This document shows, in pieces, positions 6,191-14,430 of a stretch of DNA of 64,000 nt (position 1 is its first letter; each line of letters starts with the position of its first letter). Made by a program: the position numbers and the translations under genes. The notes under the pieces were generated by a model, which saw only the letters and a list, made by a program, of their open reading frames with translations, did not search any database and was not told the origin of the DNA. This DNA comes from an uncultured Lachnospiraceae bacterium (GTDB taxonomy: Bacteria > Bacillota > Clostridia > Lachnospirales > Lachnospiraceae): NCBI GenBank assembly GCA_949471785.1, contig CASWRE010000010.1:1-64000 (forward strand), read 5' to 3'.

Positions 6191-9046
6191 TTATCCGCTG
6201 GACATACCCATTACTTCCATACACTCTTTATTTAGAAATCTTTCCATTCCCTGCATCATCCTGTTTGCATAACTTCCGGCAATACTGGAATACACTGACA
6301 CAATATCTTTCTTTTTTGTTTGTATCGTCTGATTTCCTATAAGCATAGATAAATAATCATCCGCACATTGTTCCAAATATGCCAGAAGCATATCCCGTAT
6401 TCTTTGATCAGCGAACAAATTCGTTTTTGCAAAACTTACTTTTTTCGTCTGAGCATGGTAGATGCCATCATATTCCCCAACATTCAATCCGTAATCCGGT
6501 TTTCGAAAAATAGCATAGCATTTTATCGCAAGGTCTGATTCAACCGATTCAAATGGAAATTTTTGAGGTAAGGTCGATAATACATCGCCAAGCCACGCAT
6601 CATAAAAATCCTTTTCATTATCCTGCAGCCATTCTTTGTTTTCCTTTTTACTGACAATATTATTTATTGTTCTCACGGTGAGCGCAATCCGGAGCGGAAG
6701 TATCATATCCATATCACGATTTTCTTTTTCCAGATAATTTCTGTCCAGTTCACAAAAAAAGAAAGAAGAAAGGTATGTAACCGGGCTCAAATTTAATGTC
6801 AGTATAGCGACAACATCCGAATAGGCCTCCGAGGATATATAACGCAATTCCTCCAATAAATCTGGTAAAATATACATTTTAAATAAATCATAAAATCGCC
6901 CCATATTCTCATCCCAGCCGATAACACAACTTCGTATTTCCTTCATTTTTCCGGCGGACTCTTTATAATCCAATTTTCTTAAATTCAAATCGGACATAAT
7001 GCTATTGGCTAACCTCTCACATTCTTCGCCAATCAGCTTTTCAATATAAATGTTTCCCACATCACAAAATGCCTGATTAATTGTATCAAATGAGTTTTCA
7101 GAATGATATTGATGAGGCCAAAGCGGCTCATGCTTCGTCAAATCCTTTACCACATTTTCCAGACAAGACAAAAAATCCTCCTCAAACCTTCCATTCATTC
7201 TATAATACCGCTGAAGATGTTTTACAAATGTCTGCGGACAGCTTTCCATAACATATTTTCTTATTTCCAGTAATAATGTCCTTGCACAGCACTTCACCCA
7301 AATCTCTTGTCTGTAAGGCCTGTTTCTCGTCCTCCAGCCCACGAAATGGCCGCTCTCGTGAACTATTAGTATGGAAAGCCACTTGGGAATATATAAATGC
7401 CTCTCCGGTACGGTTATCAGCATCAAGCGGTGCTTTTCGTCATTCTTTTTTAATAATTGCCGAACGGACGTCCCGCTAAACATTCCCGGTGAGAATATAA
7501 AAGAATACTCATTGTTGCCTTCCCCATCGTTACCTTCCTCATCTCCAAACAATTTATAATAATCCTTAATCTTAAACGTCCACAAAGTATAAAATGCCCG
7601 TAATTTTGCCGGAGCATAATCAATAATAGAATTAAAATCCCGAATTTGAAAAAACTGAATATCTGTTCTCAGCGTCCCATGTATGGTCATACTGATTTTT
7701 TGTATGAAATCAAAAACACTTTCATTCTCCACAAACAATTCAACTGCTTCACTTTTTTCTTTGGATATTTTTTTCTCCAGAATATTAACAAATCCCTGCA
7801 AAGGAAAATACAAAGACAAAAAATCATATTTTTTTGTTGGCGCTACTTCCAAAGCTTTCATTGACTGAATCAATTGCCACATAGCATGACAGCAAGTTAT
7901 TATTTTTTCATTTGCGCATACCGTATCTCGAGAGATAACTGCTTTAATACTTTTCATGTAACTCTCAAGCAAATCGCATTTCGGCGTCTGAAATTCCTCA
8001 TGCATTTTTTGCAGCGTTTCATCTATATACTCTTTTTCTAAATCTATGGTTTCCATCTTTGTCTCTGTATTTAGTAATAAACCGGACGAAAAAAGGCTAA
8101 AACGGAAAAAGTCATTTTTATATGAAAGCATGCCGTCATCTGCATATAACTTCAAGAGCCTGCCCAGGTTTACATCTCGGACAATCAGACGAAAATCATC
8201 ATCTCCCAAAATATCATAAATTTTATAATCAACCTTAATTATCTTTCTTTTCCCATCTTTTTCACAATCACTATCTTCCACATCCATCCCCTGTAATGCA
8301 GCTAATCTATCTGGAGCAATAGCGTAAATGTTACTTACAAGGTGCATGCAAAAATTATAATACCGTTTATCCAGGGTCACATTTTTCAATGGGTCAAAGC
8401 TATTAGCAACTCCTTTTAAACATATAGACGGCAAGTACTGCTGAAACAGCCCCTCATAATCCACACAATTCAGGTCCTTCAGTATACGATTCATAACGGA
8501 GAAGACAGTATAACTATATATCGTATTGTGCGCCTTATGCATTTCCTTTATCGTCTTAACTGCTTTCTCATAATGCATACACTTCATACACACGACAAAA
8601 TCATTTTTATCGATTGTTCCATATACATAAACCTTCCCTTCATCTCCTAACATATTGTTAACTATATTCCTATATCCCATGCATATTTTCCGCACTCCAT
8701 CTTCATCCTCTGAGTACTCATTCAATTGCAACAACGAAACAAATGTCAGCGGATACTTTCTATCCGTATTTTCTTCCCAAAATTCACTGTCACGGCAATT
8801 ATTCCATGCATCGTCACTAAAACAAAATAAATTCTGAAAAGAATACAATCCACTATTCTGCGCCGTCCTTTCCAGAACATATCGCCACAAAGCCTGTAGT
8901 CCGTCCTGTTTGTAGTCTACATGCAGCAATTGGGTATCCATACCATCAAAAAAGCCTAAAGTGATATAATTGAAATGTAAATCCGCGTGCTCTCTGCACG
9001 GTATATGATGATTTATAAATGTAATTGCCCTGCATATCTCTGTCAC
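6191..9046 (-). CDS. large putative zinc metalloprotease (HESGH), unknown family
   Basis: 951 residues from a GTG at 9046 (GGAGGG 8 nt upstream). No family recognised for the whole protein. Residues 563-567 read HESGH inside a hydrophobic helix (ILIVHESGHFVGW), the classic HExxH zinc site. About 170 residues on, SSEAYSDVVAI (738-748) matches the second gluzincin helix in which Glu is the third zinc ligand and Ser-Asp follows (compare the NExxSD pattern of thermolysin). Residue 740 is therefore the proposed ligand. The N-terminal 550 residues are mixed and contain GFFDGMDTQ near residue 31. No signal peptide or membrane segment, so it is probably cytoplasmic. It lies 54 nt downstream of the membrane-protein gene at 10387 and is likely its partner. 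Confidence 0.7.
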   Translation of the reverse strand: MTEICRAITFINHHIPCREHADLHFNYITLGFFDGMDTQLLHVDYKQDGLQALWRYVLERTAQNSGLYSFQNLFCFSDDAWNNCRDSEFWEENTDRKYPLTFVSLLQLNEYSEDEDGVRKICMGYRNIVNNMLGDEGKVYVYGTIDKNDFVVCMKCMHYEKAVKTIKEMHKAHNTIYSYTVFSVMNRILKDLNCVDYEGLFQQYLPSICLKGVANSFDPLKNVTLDKRYYNFCMHLVSNIYAIAPDRLAALQGMDVEDSDCEKDGKRKIIKVDYKIYDILGDDDFRLIVRDVNLGRLLKLYADDGMLSYKNDFFRFSLFSSGLLLNTETKMETIDLEKEYIDETLQKMHEEFQTPKCDLLESYMKSIKAVISRDTVCANEKIITCCHAMWQLIQSMKALEVAPTKKYDFLSLYFPLQGFVNILEKKISKEKSEAVELFVENESVFDFIQKISMTIHGTLRTDIQFFQIRDFNSIIDYAPAKLRAFYTLWTFKIKDYYKLFGDEEGNDGEGNNEYSFIFSPGMFSGTSVRQLLKKNDEKHRLMLITVPERHLYIPKWLSILIVHESGHFVGWRTRNRPYRQEIWVKCCARTLLLEIRKYVMESCPQTFVKHLQRYYRMNGRFEEDFLSCLENVVKDLTKHEPLWPHQYHSENSFDTINQAFCDVGNIYIEKLIGEECERLANSIMSDLNLRKLDYKESAGKMKEIRSCVIGWDENMGRFYDLFKMYILPDLLEELRYISSEAYSDVVAILTLNLSPVTYLSSFFFCELDRNYLEKENRDMDMILPLRIALTVRTINNIVSKKENKEWLQDNEKDFYDAWLGDVLSTLPQKFPFESVESDLAIKCYAIFRKPDYGLNVGEYDGIYHAQTKKVSFAKTNLFADQRIRDMLLAYLEQCADDYLSMLIGNQTIQTKKKDIVSVYSSIAGSYANRMMQGMERFLNKECMEVMGMSSG

Positions 9047-9100
9047 TTTTTATGCCCTCCATCTATGGCCTATCTCGGGATTATTTGATTATCCCGTAGC

Positions 9101-10387
9101 CTATATATTCTGAACAAGATAAGCCACATTACTTTTCTTGAACTTCTCCGAATCCTCATTTTCTAGTATCTTTAAAATATTTTCAATAAACACTGGATTC
9201 TCATGAATTTGTCCATATAAAAGTATTGTATCCCTCTGCCTGGATTGGGCATTCACAGAAAAAAAGACTTTCCCCCTTATGTATATCTTGTTAGCCATTA
9301 CTGCTAACGTTCTTTTTTCTGAATCATTTTTTTCTTGCCATTCTTCAAATGCCACTAATATCATTGCTGATTCTTTTTGGCAAATATATTCTGACAATTC
9401 CACACCATCGCGCTGTATTCGATAGCGGCTCCGATTCTCAAAATCGGAAAAATATTCAAAAAAGTTTATAAGCTCGCCTTCTTTTGCATAAGGAATCAGC
9501 GCCGCAAGCATTCCCCACAATAATACTTCGTCTTTTGCATCTGCATAATCATGTCGCGCCCTATCGTATTTCACATGTCCCATATACTGCTCCACAAGTC
9601 GAAATGCATCAAATTCATGTACTGGATTTTTCCAACCAAAAACTATTGACATAAAATAATATACGGTTGCGAAACAGACGTTATCGTCTTCTTGCCGCAC
9701 TTCATCTAAAAACCTGAAGAAAAGTTGCCGGACATGGTTCCAGTCGCGTTCCTTTTTTACAAACTCATGGATATCGTCCAAAATCCAATAGAACTCTTTC
9801 CAAGGCCCCATGTTCTTAATATTGTCTAAATCCCGAAACGCCCTCAAAATCTTTCGGCATAACGATTTAACCATTATATCTTCTATATAGGATTTTCGAT
9901 ACCCGAAATACATGATAACAAGAAGAACATAACTGATTAACAATAAACAATAACTGACAATACAGGCTTTAAAAGAGACGCAAAAAACCAGATATACCGG
10001 AAGAATAATGAGCATCCATCGCACTGTTTCAAAACGATGTTCATCTTTTTCTTCCATTAGCAATTCTTTTCTGGGAATACCAAATATCTTCTCTTCAAAA
10101 CGGTCATATAATCCGAATGCAAACGTAAAAAAAATACTAACGATAGTAATTACTACACCAACCGCACTTGTAATAAACTCCCACAATTCCTTATGTGACA
10201 TTCCAAAGTATCTAGGAACACATGCTATTATCTCTAAAAATAATATACAGAATTTACACCTTATGATCCCGTAATATGTAAGATCCAAAATCCAAGGTAT
10301 GATCGTAATAATTATCAACCAAAGGAAAGCCCTCAACGCAATTATTTTTTTATTAAATTTATCGGAGCTTTCCTTAGTATTTCCCAT
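9101..10387 (-). CDS. polytopic membrane protein with long helical cytoplasmic tail
   Basis: 428 residues from the ATG at 10387; AGGAGG lies 8 nt upstream, whereas the TTG at 10393 is only 2 nt from it. Four or five membrane helices fall within the first 165 residues (about 18-58 as a pair, 70-93, 122-141, 143-163), with a charged loop (FEEKIFGIPRKELLMEEKDEH) between the third and fourth. The remaining 260 residues are soluble, rich in Trp and charged residues, with a probable helical repeat character (for example FFRFLDEVRQEDDN). It lies directly upstream of the HESGH protein in one unit. It could be the membrane sensor, target or effector of that protease; no family recognised. Confidence 0.7.
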   Translation of the reverse strand: MGNTKESSDKFNKKIIALRAFLWLIIITIIPWILDLTYYGIIRCKFCILFLEIIACVPRYFGMSHKELWEFITSAVGVVITIVSIFFTFAFGLYDRFEEKIFGIPRKELLMEEKDEHRFETVRWMLIILPVYLVFCVSFKACIVSYCLLLISYVLLVIMYFGYRKSYIEDIMVKSLCRKILRAFRDLDNIKNMGPWKEFYWILDDIHEFVKKERDWNHVRQLFFRFLDEVRQEDDNVCFATVYYFMSIVFGWKNPVHEFDAFRLVEQYMGHVKYDRARHDYADAKDEVLLWGMLAALIPYAKEGELINFFEYFSDFENRSRYRIQRDGVELSEYICQKESAMILVAFEEWQEKNDSEKRTLAVMANKIYIRGKVFFSVNAQSRQRDTILLYGQIHENPVFIENILKILENEDSEKFKKSNVAYLVQNI

Positions 10388-10675
10388 CACCAACGCCTCC
10401 TGCCCTCATATTTACAGTGCTGTTAATAAAAAAGTGGCGTAACACTTTCCGCTCTTTCCTCATATATTACTGTTATTAAATCCCTTTATTCTTCTATCTC
10501 ATATTTTATCCACTTTATTACATACTCATATATGCTTATAGTCTACAACAATCCTGCCTATAATATCAGGAGGTTTACCACAGGGCAAGAATATATTTAG
10601 GGCAATCTCAAAATCATCCTCTGTAAAATCAGTTACCCTTCCCTTGCTTTATTTTTTTGATGTTCGGCGTACTAG

Positions 10676-11497
10676 TCAGATAGTTTTCAATTCCTTCAAT
10701 TCTTTCACAAACGGCTCATCTGCATAGTTGACGTCCTGATCGATTGTCCTTAATTTTTCAATGTTTAGATGCCCCGACCGATAGAGCGTATTTTCCATTT
10801 TCTTTGATAAGCGAAATAGCATTAGCTTACCGCAATGATCCCCGGGATGCACCGGCTCCATATTCTTTTTCTCCATCTTGAAGGTATCGCTGAACATTCC
10901 GGACAGCTCAATCGGATACTGGCTTTTCTTATCCCGGTTTTTGATAAACAGAGAATGTATTCCCTGATTCCCCATGGTCATTCCCTCTTTGATTGACTTA
11001 TAGCAGCCAATCATATTGGGGGTTCCGCTCTCCTCAGACAATTTTGCAGAATAATATCCCCATTTTGTGGTCGTCGATCCCTTTTTCTTCAGATAAGATA
11101 CATTCATCGCATCCACTTTGATCTCATAAAAATTTTGCTGAATATCTACCACGCCGATCCGAATGGCATTATCTGTTTTAATGTGAATATGAAGCCACTT
11201 TCCCCGCATCCACAAGTCTTTGTGCCGCTTGGCCCAACTTTTTTCTTTAAAGTAGAATACCGCTTCCAGCACAAGCCAATACAATATATTAAACACAATG
11301 AAGTACAGCACAAACAACAGCGCCTTCCGCGCCGTCACATTCTCTATACTTTTCAAAATTTTTTCTTCAACGGTATTGTTAAACAGCGTGCAGTACAAAT
11401 CTACCAGAGCTAAGAAAACCGTGACGGAACCCGTCATTATTTCATGATACACCCCGGTATTTTTGCCCACATCCCGATCCATTTTTATTCTTCTCAT
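10676..11497 (-). CDS. 2TM-beta membrane protein, Cap15-like
   Basis: 273 residues; AGAGG 8 nt before the ATG. Two membrane helices (about 21-40 and 57-82) are followed by a beta-rich domain (98-245) opening with RGKWLHIHIK, continuing IRIGVVDIQQNFYEIKV, then WGYYSAKL, and closing KLMLFRL. That order (2TM, Gly-x-Trp strand, Gly-x-x-x-Ile-x-Gln strand, terminal Gly...Phe-Arg strand) is what I know of the 2TM-beta (Cap15/S-2TMbeta) effectors of CBASS and of Panoptes-type defence, whose barrel binds cyclic nucleotides and whose helices disrupt membranes. No nucleotide cyclase is adjacent. It lies 17 nt downstream of an IMPase-family gene. The fold assignment is by pattern and needs a structure or profile test. 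Confidence 0.6.
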   Translation of the reverse strand: MRRIKMDRDVGKNTGVYHEIMTGSVTVFLALVDLYCTLFNNTVEEKILKSIENVTARKALLFVLYFIVFNILYWLVLEAVFYFKEKSWAKRHKDLWMRGKWLHIHIKTDNAIRIGVVDIQQNFYEIKVDAMNVSYLKKKGSTTTKWGYYSAKLSEESGTPNMIGCYKSIKEGMTMGNQGIHSLFIKNRDKKSQYPIELSGMFSDTFKMEKKNMEPVHPGDHCGKLMLFRLSKKMENTLYRSGHLNIEKLRTIDQDVNYADEPFVKELKELKTI

Positions 11498-11514
11498 TTG
11501 TTCAGCCTCTATAT

Positions 11515-12276
11515 TTAATAAAATTCAGAAATAATTTCTCTCATAGCCCCGTTATTTTTTCCATTTCCGGCTATCAGAGATGAACGGCCGGCAAACTGCA
11601 GCGCCTTCCCCTGATAATCCGACAGCTCGCCTCCCGCCTCCTCTAAAATCAGCGAACCGGCGGCATAATCCCAGGGTTTGAGAACTTTCTCAAAATAGCC
11701 GTCGATCCGGCCGGCTGCAATGTAGCACAGCGTCAACGCAGAAGAGCAGATACGCCGGATATCGATACACCGGCTGAATATTTTTTTTGCTATCTCAAAA
11801 TTCACTTCCGTATTTTCTTTATGAGTGGAACCGGCGCCGAATTCGATGATACTCTCCGCCATCCCCCGCTGACTTACCTGGATCTGCTGCCTCCCCAGAT
11901 AGGCCCCTTTGCCCGACTCAGCGATAAAGCATTCCCCGTTAAACGGATTATACACCACGCCAAACTGTATTTTCCCTTCCTGATACAGCGCCAGAGAAAT
12001 CGTGCTCATATTGTAACCGTACACAAGATTGGTCGTCCCGTCGATAGGGTCCAGAATCCAGCAGGGATCTGACAGCTTACCCTCTTCTTCCTCGGAAAAA
12101 AATCCGATCTCCGGATAATACTCTCTCAACCGCCCTTTCAAATATCCGCTGATCTCCGTGTCAACGGCCGTCACAAAATTTGCCGCCCCTTTCATATGGA
12201 TATCTTTTTTTAAAATCTCATTATCCACAATTTTTTTCGCTGACTTAACAAGCTCGATTACTCTCTCATAACCCAT
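11515..12276 (-). CDS. inositol monophosphatase family phosphatase
   Basis: 253 residues, usual family length. All metal-site motifs are intact: Asn-Phe-Val-Thr...Asp near 33-39, SEEE at 61-64, DPIDGTTN at 76-83 and WDYAAG from residue 202. The family removes phosphate from inositol phosphates, 3'-phosphoadenosine 5'-phosphate, fructose bisphosphate or NADP; the motifs do not tell which. It is the first gene of a probable two-gene unit with the 2TM-beta protein. Its base composition is closer to the GC-rich core than to the island, so it may be a resident housekeeping gene beside which the membrane gene settled, or the true partner of that protein. Confidence 0.88.
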   Translation of the reverse strand: MGYERVIELVKSAKKIVDNEILKKDIHMKGAANFVTAVDTEISGYLKGRLREYYPEIGFFSEEEEGKLSDPCWILDPIDGTTNLVYGYNMSTISLALYQEGKIQFGVVYNPFNGECFIAESGKGAYLGRQQIQVSQRGMAESIIEFGAGSTHKENTEVNFEIAKKIFSRCIDIRRICSSALTLCYIAAGRIDGYFEKVLKPWDYAAGSLILEEAGGELSDYQGKALQFAGRSSLIAGNGKNNGAMREIISEFY

Positions 12277-12682
12277 ACTGTCTTTACCATCCTTTCTGTT
12301 AGCTCAATTTTCCTTATAGACATTGTCTTTGGATGCGATGAATCACTCCCTCATTTCCGTCCGCTGTTCTTTACATGGCAGATATTTCTCAAAATGTAAA
12401 GTCCGCATGTTTTTTGTAAAGTATTTTCCCATCCTGTTCTCTCTCCTGTTTCCCCAATAAAAAAGCATCGCGACAAAGTCTGTCACAACACTTTTTCACT
12501 TACCATTCATTATTCATCCAGCGCCAACCATGAAACAATGAGGTATAGCTCAGCCACTGCAGGTTTTTATCCCGTCCTCTCTGCTTCCGCCAAATTTTCA
12601 TAGAAAACATTTCCCACATCATTCGGACAAGCTGATCTGTTACCTCTATCTTCCATCAAAACATTTGACCCATTCTTTTTTC

Positions 12683-12711
12683 TTGCATATATTTTCAAAC
12701 TATGGCATACT
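12683..12711 (+). promoter_or_regulatory. promoter of the AbrB/PIN operon
   Basis: -35 TTGCAT (12683-12688), 17-bp spacer, -10 CATACT (12706-12711) preceded by an extended TGG. It lies 38 bp before the antitoxin start and directly upstream of a palindrome. Confidence 0.5.
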
Positions 12712-12715
12712 ATAA

Positions 12716-12730
12716 GTAAGAAATTCTTAC
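12716..12730. promoter_or_regulatory. palindromic operator of the toxin-antitoxin operon
   Basis: Perfect inverted repeat GTAAGAA-A-TTCTTAC between the -10 box and the ribosome binding site of the AbrB-type antitoxin. Such placement is typical for autoregulation by the antitoxin or the toxin-antitoxin complex. Confidence 0.6.
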
Positions 12731-12748
12731 AAAAAGGAGCATCAACAA

Positions 12749-13015
12749 ATGAGCACACAAATATTAACCGTTTCTTCTAAAGGCCAGATTTCCCTGCCAG
12801 TTCATATCCGAAAGCTGCTGTCGATTGATGCCGGTGACAAACTGGTTGCATATGTTTCCGGAGATGTTATTATGCTCAAAACTTTAAAACTTCCTTCTTC
12901 TGAAGAATTCGAGGCCTCACTGGACGAAGCCCAAAAATGGGCAATGTCTGCTGGATATAGTGAAAATGATGTTGATGATATTATTAAATCTGTTAGAAAG
13001 AAAAAACGAGTATGA
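12749..13015 (+). CDS. AbrB/MazE/SpoVT-type antitoxin
   Basis: 88 residues; AAAAAGGAG 9 nt before the ATG. Residues 5-45 form a swapped-hairpin AbrB domain (VSSKGQISLPVHIRKLL followed by IDAGDKLVAYVSGDVIML). The C-terminal half is helical and acidic, the part that would wrap and inhibit the PIN toxin encoded next, whose start overlaps this stop by ATGA. DNA binding to the palindrome at 12716 would give autorepression. Confidence 0.88.
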   Translation: MSTQILTVSSKGQISLPVHIRKLLSIDAGDKLVAYVSGDVIMLKTLKLPSSEEFEASLDEAQKWAMSAGYSENDVDDIIKSVRKKKRV

Positions 13016-13416
13016 GAATTGTAATAGATACAAATGTCGTGATTTCCGGTGTGTTTTTTGGCGGGTTTCCCAGAAAAATTCTTAGCGCTGTTGTGGGTCA
13101 GAAGATAACTGCCTGTGCCACGGCAGAAATTGTAAACGAATACGAGGAAATTGTTCAGGAAATGATTGGAAGAAAACAGGGACATATCAATAGGGCAATT
13201 TTAAGTCCGCTGATCAGAGCCATGGAAATCATCAAATCGATTACTCATGTTAACATATGTCGCGATCCTGACGATAATAAATTTCTTGCATGCGCAAAAG
13301 ATTCTCATGCTTTATATATTGTCAGCGGAGATAACGATCTGCTCGTAATCGGTCAGTATGAGAATGTTAAAATTGTAACTGCAAAAGAATTTTGTGAAAA
13401 AATTTTATGGAACTAA
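13012..13416 (+). CDS. PIN-domain toxin (COG1569 type)
   Basis: 134 residues. The start IVIDTNVVISG places the first catalytic Asp at residue 6; the NEYEEIV helix supplies the Glu, and RDPDDNKFLACA then SGDNDLL supply the remaining acidic residues of the PIN RNase site, so it appears catalytically intact. It belongs to the 'putative toxin component, PIN family' group paired with AbrB-like antitoxins. The start overlaps the antitoxin stop. Its 3' end overlaps the end of the convergent DUF89 gene by 4 bp, and the base composition changes sharply there. Confidence 0.88.
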   Translation: MRIVIDTNVVISGVFFGGFPRKILSAVVGQKITACATAEIVNEYEEIVQEMIGRKQGHINRAILSPLIRAMEIIKSITHVNICRDPDDNKFLACAKDSHALYIVSGDNDLLVIGQYENVKIVTAKEFCEKILWN

Positions 13417-14285
13417 AAAGCCCGTCTCTCATTAACAAACACCCCTCCGAATTTCTCCATCCCAAAACGGCGGGTAAAATGATCACATTTGCACAGGAAA
13501 AGGTAATATACATTGTAGCCGCCGCCATAGACAGTCTCAAAATTCCCCTGTCCCTTGGCCAGAATAACATCCGCCTCCTCAAGGGCTCTGCGCGCATCGG
13601 AGCTGATGTGCTTTACATCTGTACCGCCGATCCGCGTGCCGTTGGAAATCACCCGGGCCACTTTTTCTACACCCACTTCCGCCGCATCCTCCAGAGTTAC
13701 ATCATTCGAGACATCGCCGCCCCGCACCATCATCGTACAGGCCAGACGGGGATAGTGTTTCTGCAGTGTCTCCATCAGAAGCTTATCCAGTACAATCTCA
13801 CCGCAGTTGTCCGCCAGCAGCAGGAAATTCCCTGCCCGCTCCAGCTCACTGCAAAACTGTCTGTACTCAGCCCCGTCCACCGACAGGGGGTCTGCCTGAG
13901 CAAATAATTCTGTAAGCTGTTCCTCCGTCACTTGATTGTTGGCTCCAAAATCAATATAATTGGCAATTCGGGCATAGCAAAGAGCCATACGCACCGGATC
14001 GGCACTTTCCCCGATCCGCCTGCGAAAATCCGCCTCCCTGGCCAGCATCAGGCGGTTATAGTGCCGTTTGATCGGCGCAAAGGCGTCGTCCTGCGTGAAA
14101 TATTTTGCGTATATTTCTCTTATCCGGCTCACCAGATAAGGCGCCGTAGCCGCGTCGCCCTCCGCCGCCAAAAGTCCCATGATCTCACGAAAGCACCTGG
14201 CCTTCCTTTTTTCGTCTGTCTGCTCCCGCAGACGCTTTTCCTCTTTATTCAGCAAACAGGCCATACAGGAAACCGTAATCTCCAT
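13413..14285 (-). CDS. DUF89/ARMT1-like metal-dependent phosphatase
   Basis: 290 residues. Seen: LLADNCGEIVLDKLL (about 157-170), SNDVT (193-197) and KGQGNFET (244-251), the metal and phosphate-binding motifs of DUF89 (ARMT1-like) proteins, plus an N-terminal CMAC pair. Family members are damage-control phosphatases acting on sugar phosphates and related metabolites. All motif residues are present. The next minus-strand gene upstream encodes a DUF4867 protein (145-nt gap), which suggests a carbohydrate-phosphate context. It is the first gene of the GC-rich core part of the window. Confidence 0.85.
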   Translation of the reverse strand: MEITVSCMACLLNKEEKRLREQTDEKRKARCFREIMGLLAAEGDAATAPYLVSRIREIYAKYFTQDDAFAPIKRHYNRLMLAREADFRRRIGESADPVRMALCYARIANYIDFGANNQVTEEQLTELFAQADPLSVDGAEYRQFCSELERAGNFLLLADNCGEIVLDKLLMETLQKHYPRLACTMMVRGGDVSNDVTLEDAAEVGVEKVARVISNGTRIGGTDVKHISSDARRALEEADVILAKGQGNFETVYGGGYNVYYLFLCKCDHFTRRFGMEKFGGVFVNERRAF

Positions 14286-14430
14286 CTCAACACCCCTTAC
14301 GACATCTATACGATCATTTTTCGGTTTTATCGCCGGAAGCAGGTCGTCCGCACGGCCTGCTCCCTTTTCATACGTCTTTCTTGTGCAGACTAAACGCCTG
14401 CAGCAGATTTTCCTTTCAAAAAAATGTGTT

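Larger units (their letters stand above)
12277..12748. other. gene-free region with TGTAAAG repeats
   Basis: About 470 bp between divergent genes. CTTTACAT (12369-12376) and ATGTAAAG (12394-12401) form an 8-bp inverted repeat with a 17-bp spacer, and a further TTGTAAAG starts 20 bp after the second arm (12415-12421 core). These may be regulator sites for the phosphatase gene. No open frame with coding character was found; the promoter and operator of the toxin-antitoxin pair occupy the right end. Confidence 0.5.

Noticed and set aside
10526-10637. Short minus-strand frame of about 35 codons ending VVDYKHI, upstream of the protease pair
   Set aside because: It reads like protein (TDFTEDDFEIAL...) but has no proper start codon or ribosome binding site; it could be a gene remnant. 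Too little to annotate.
12567-12758. 63-codon minus-strand frame over the toxin-antitoxin promoter
   Set aside because: No ribosome binding site and it covers a clear promoter and operator of the opposite strand.
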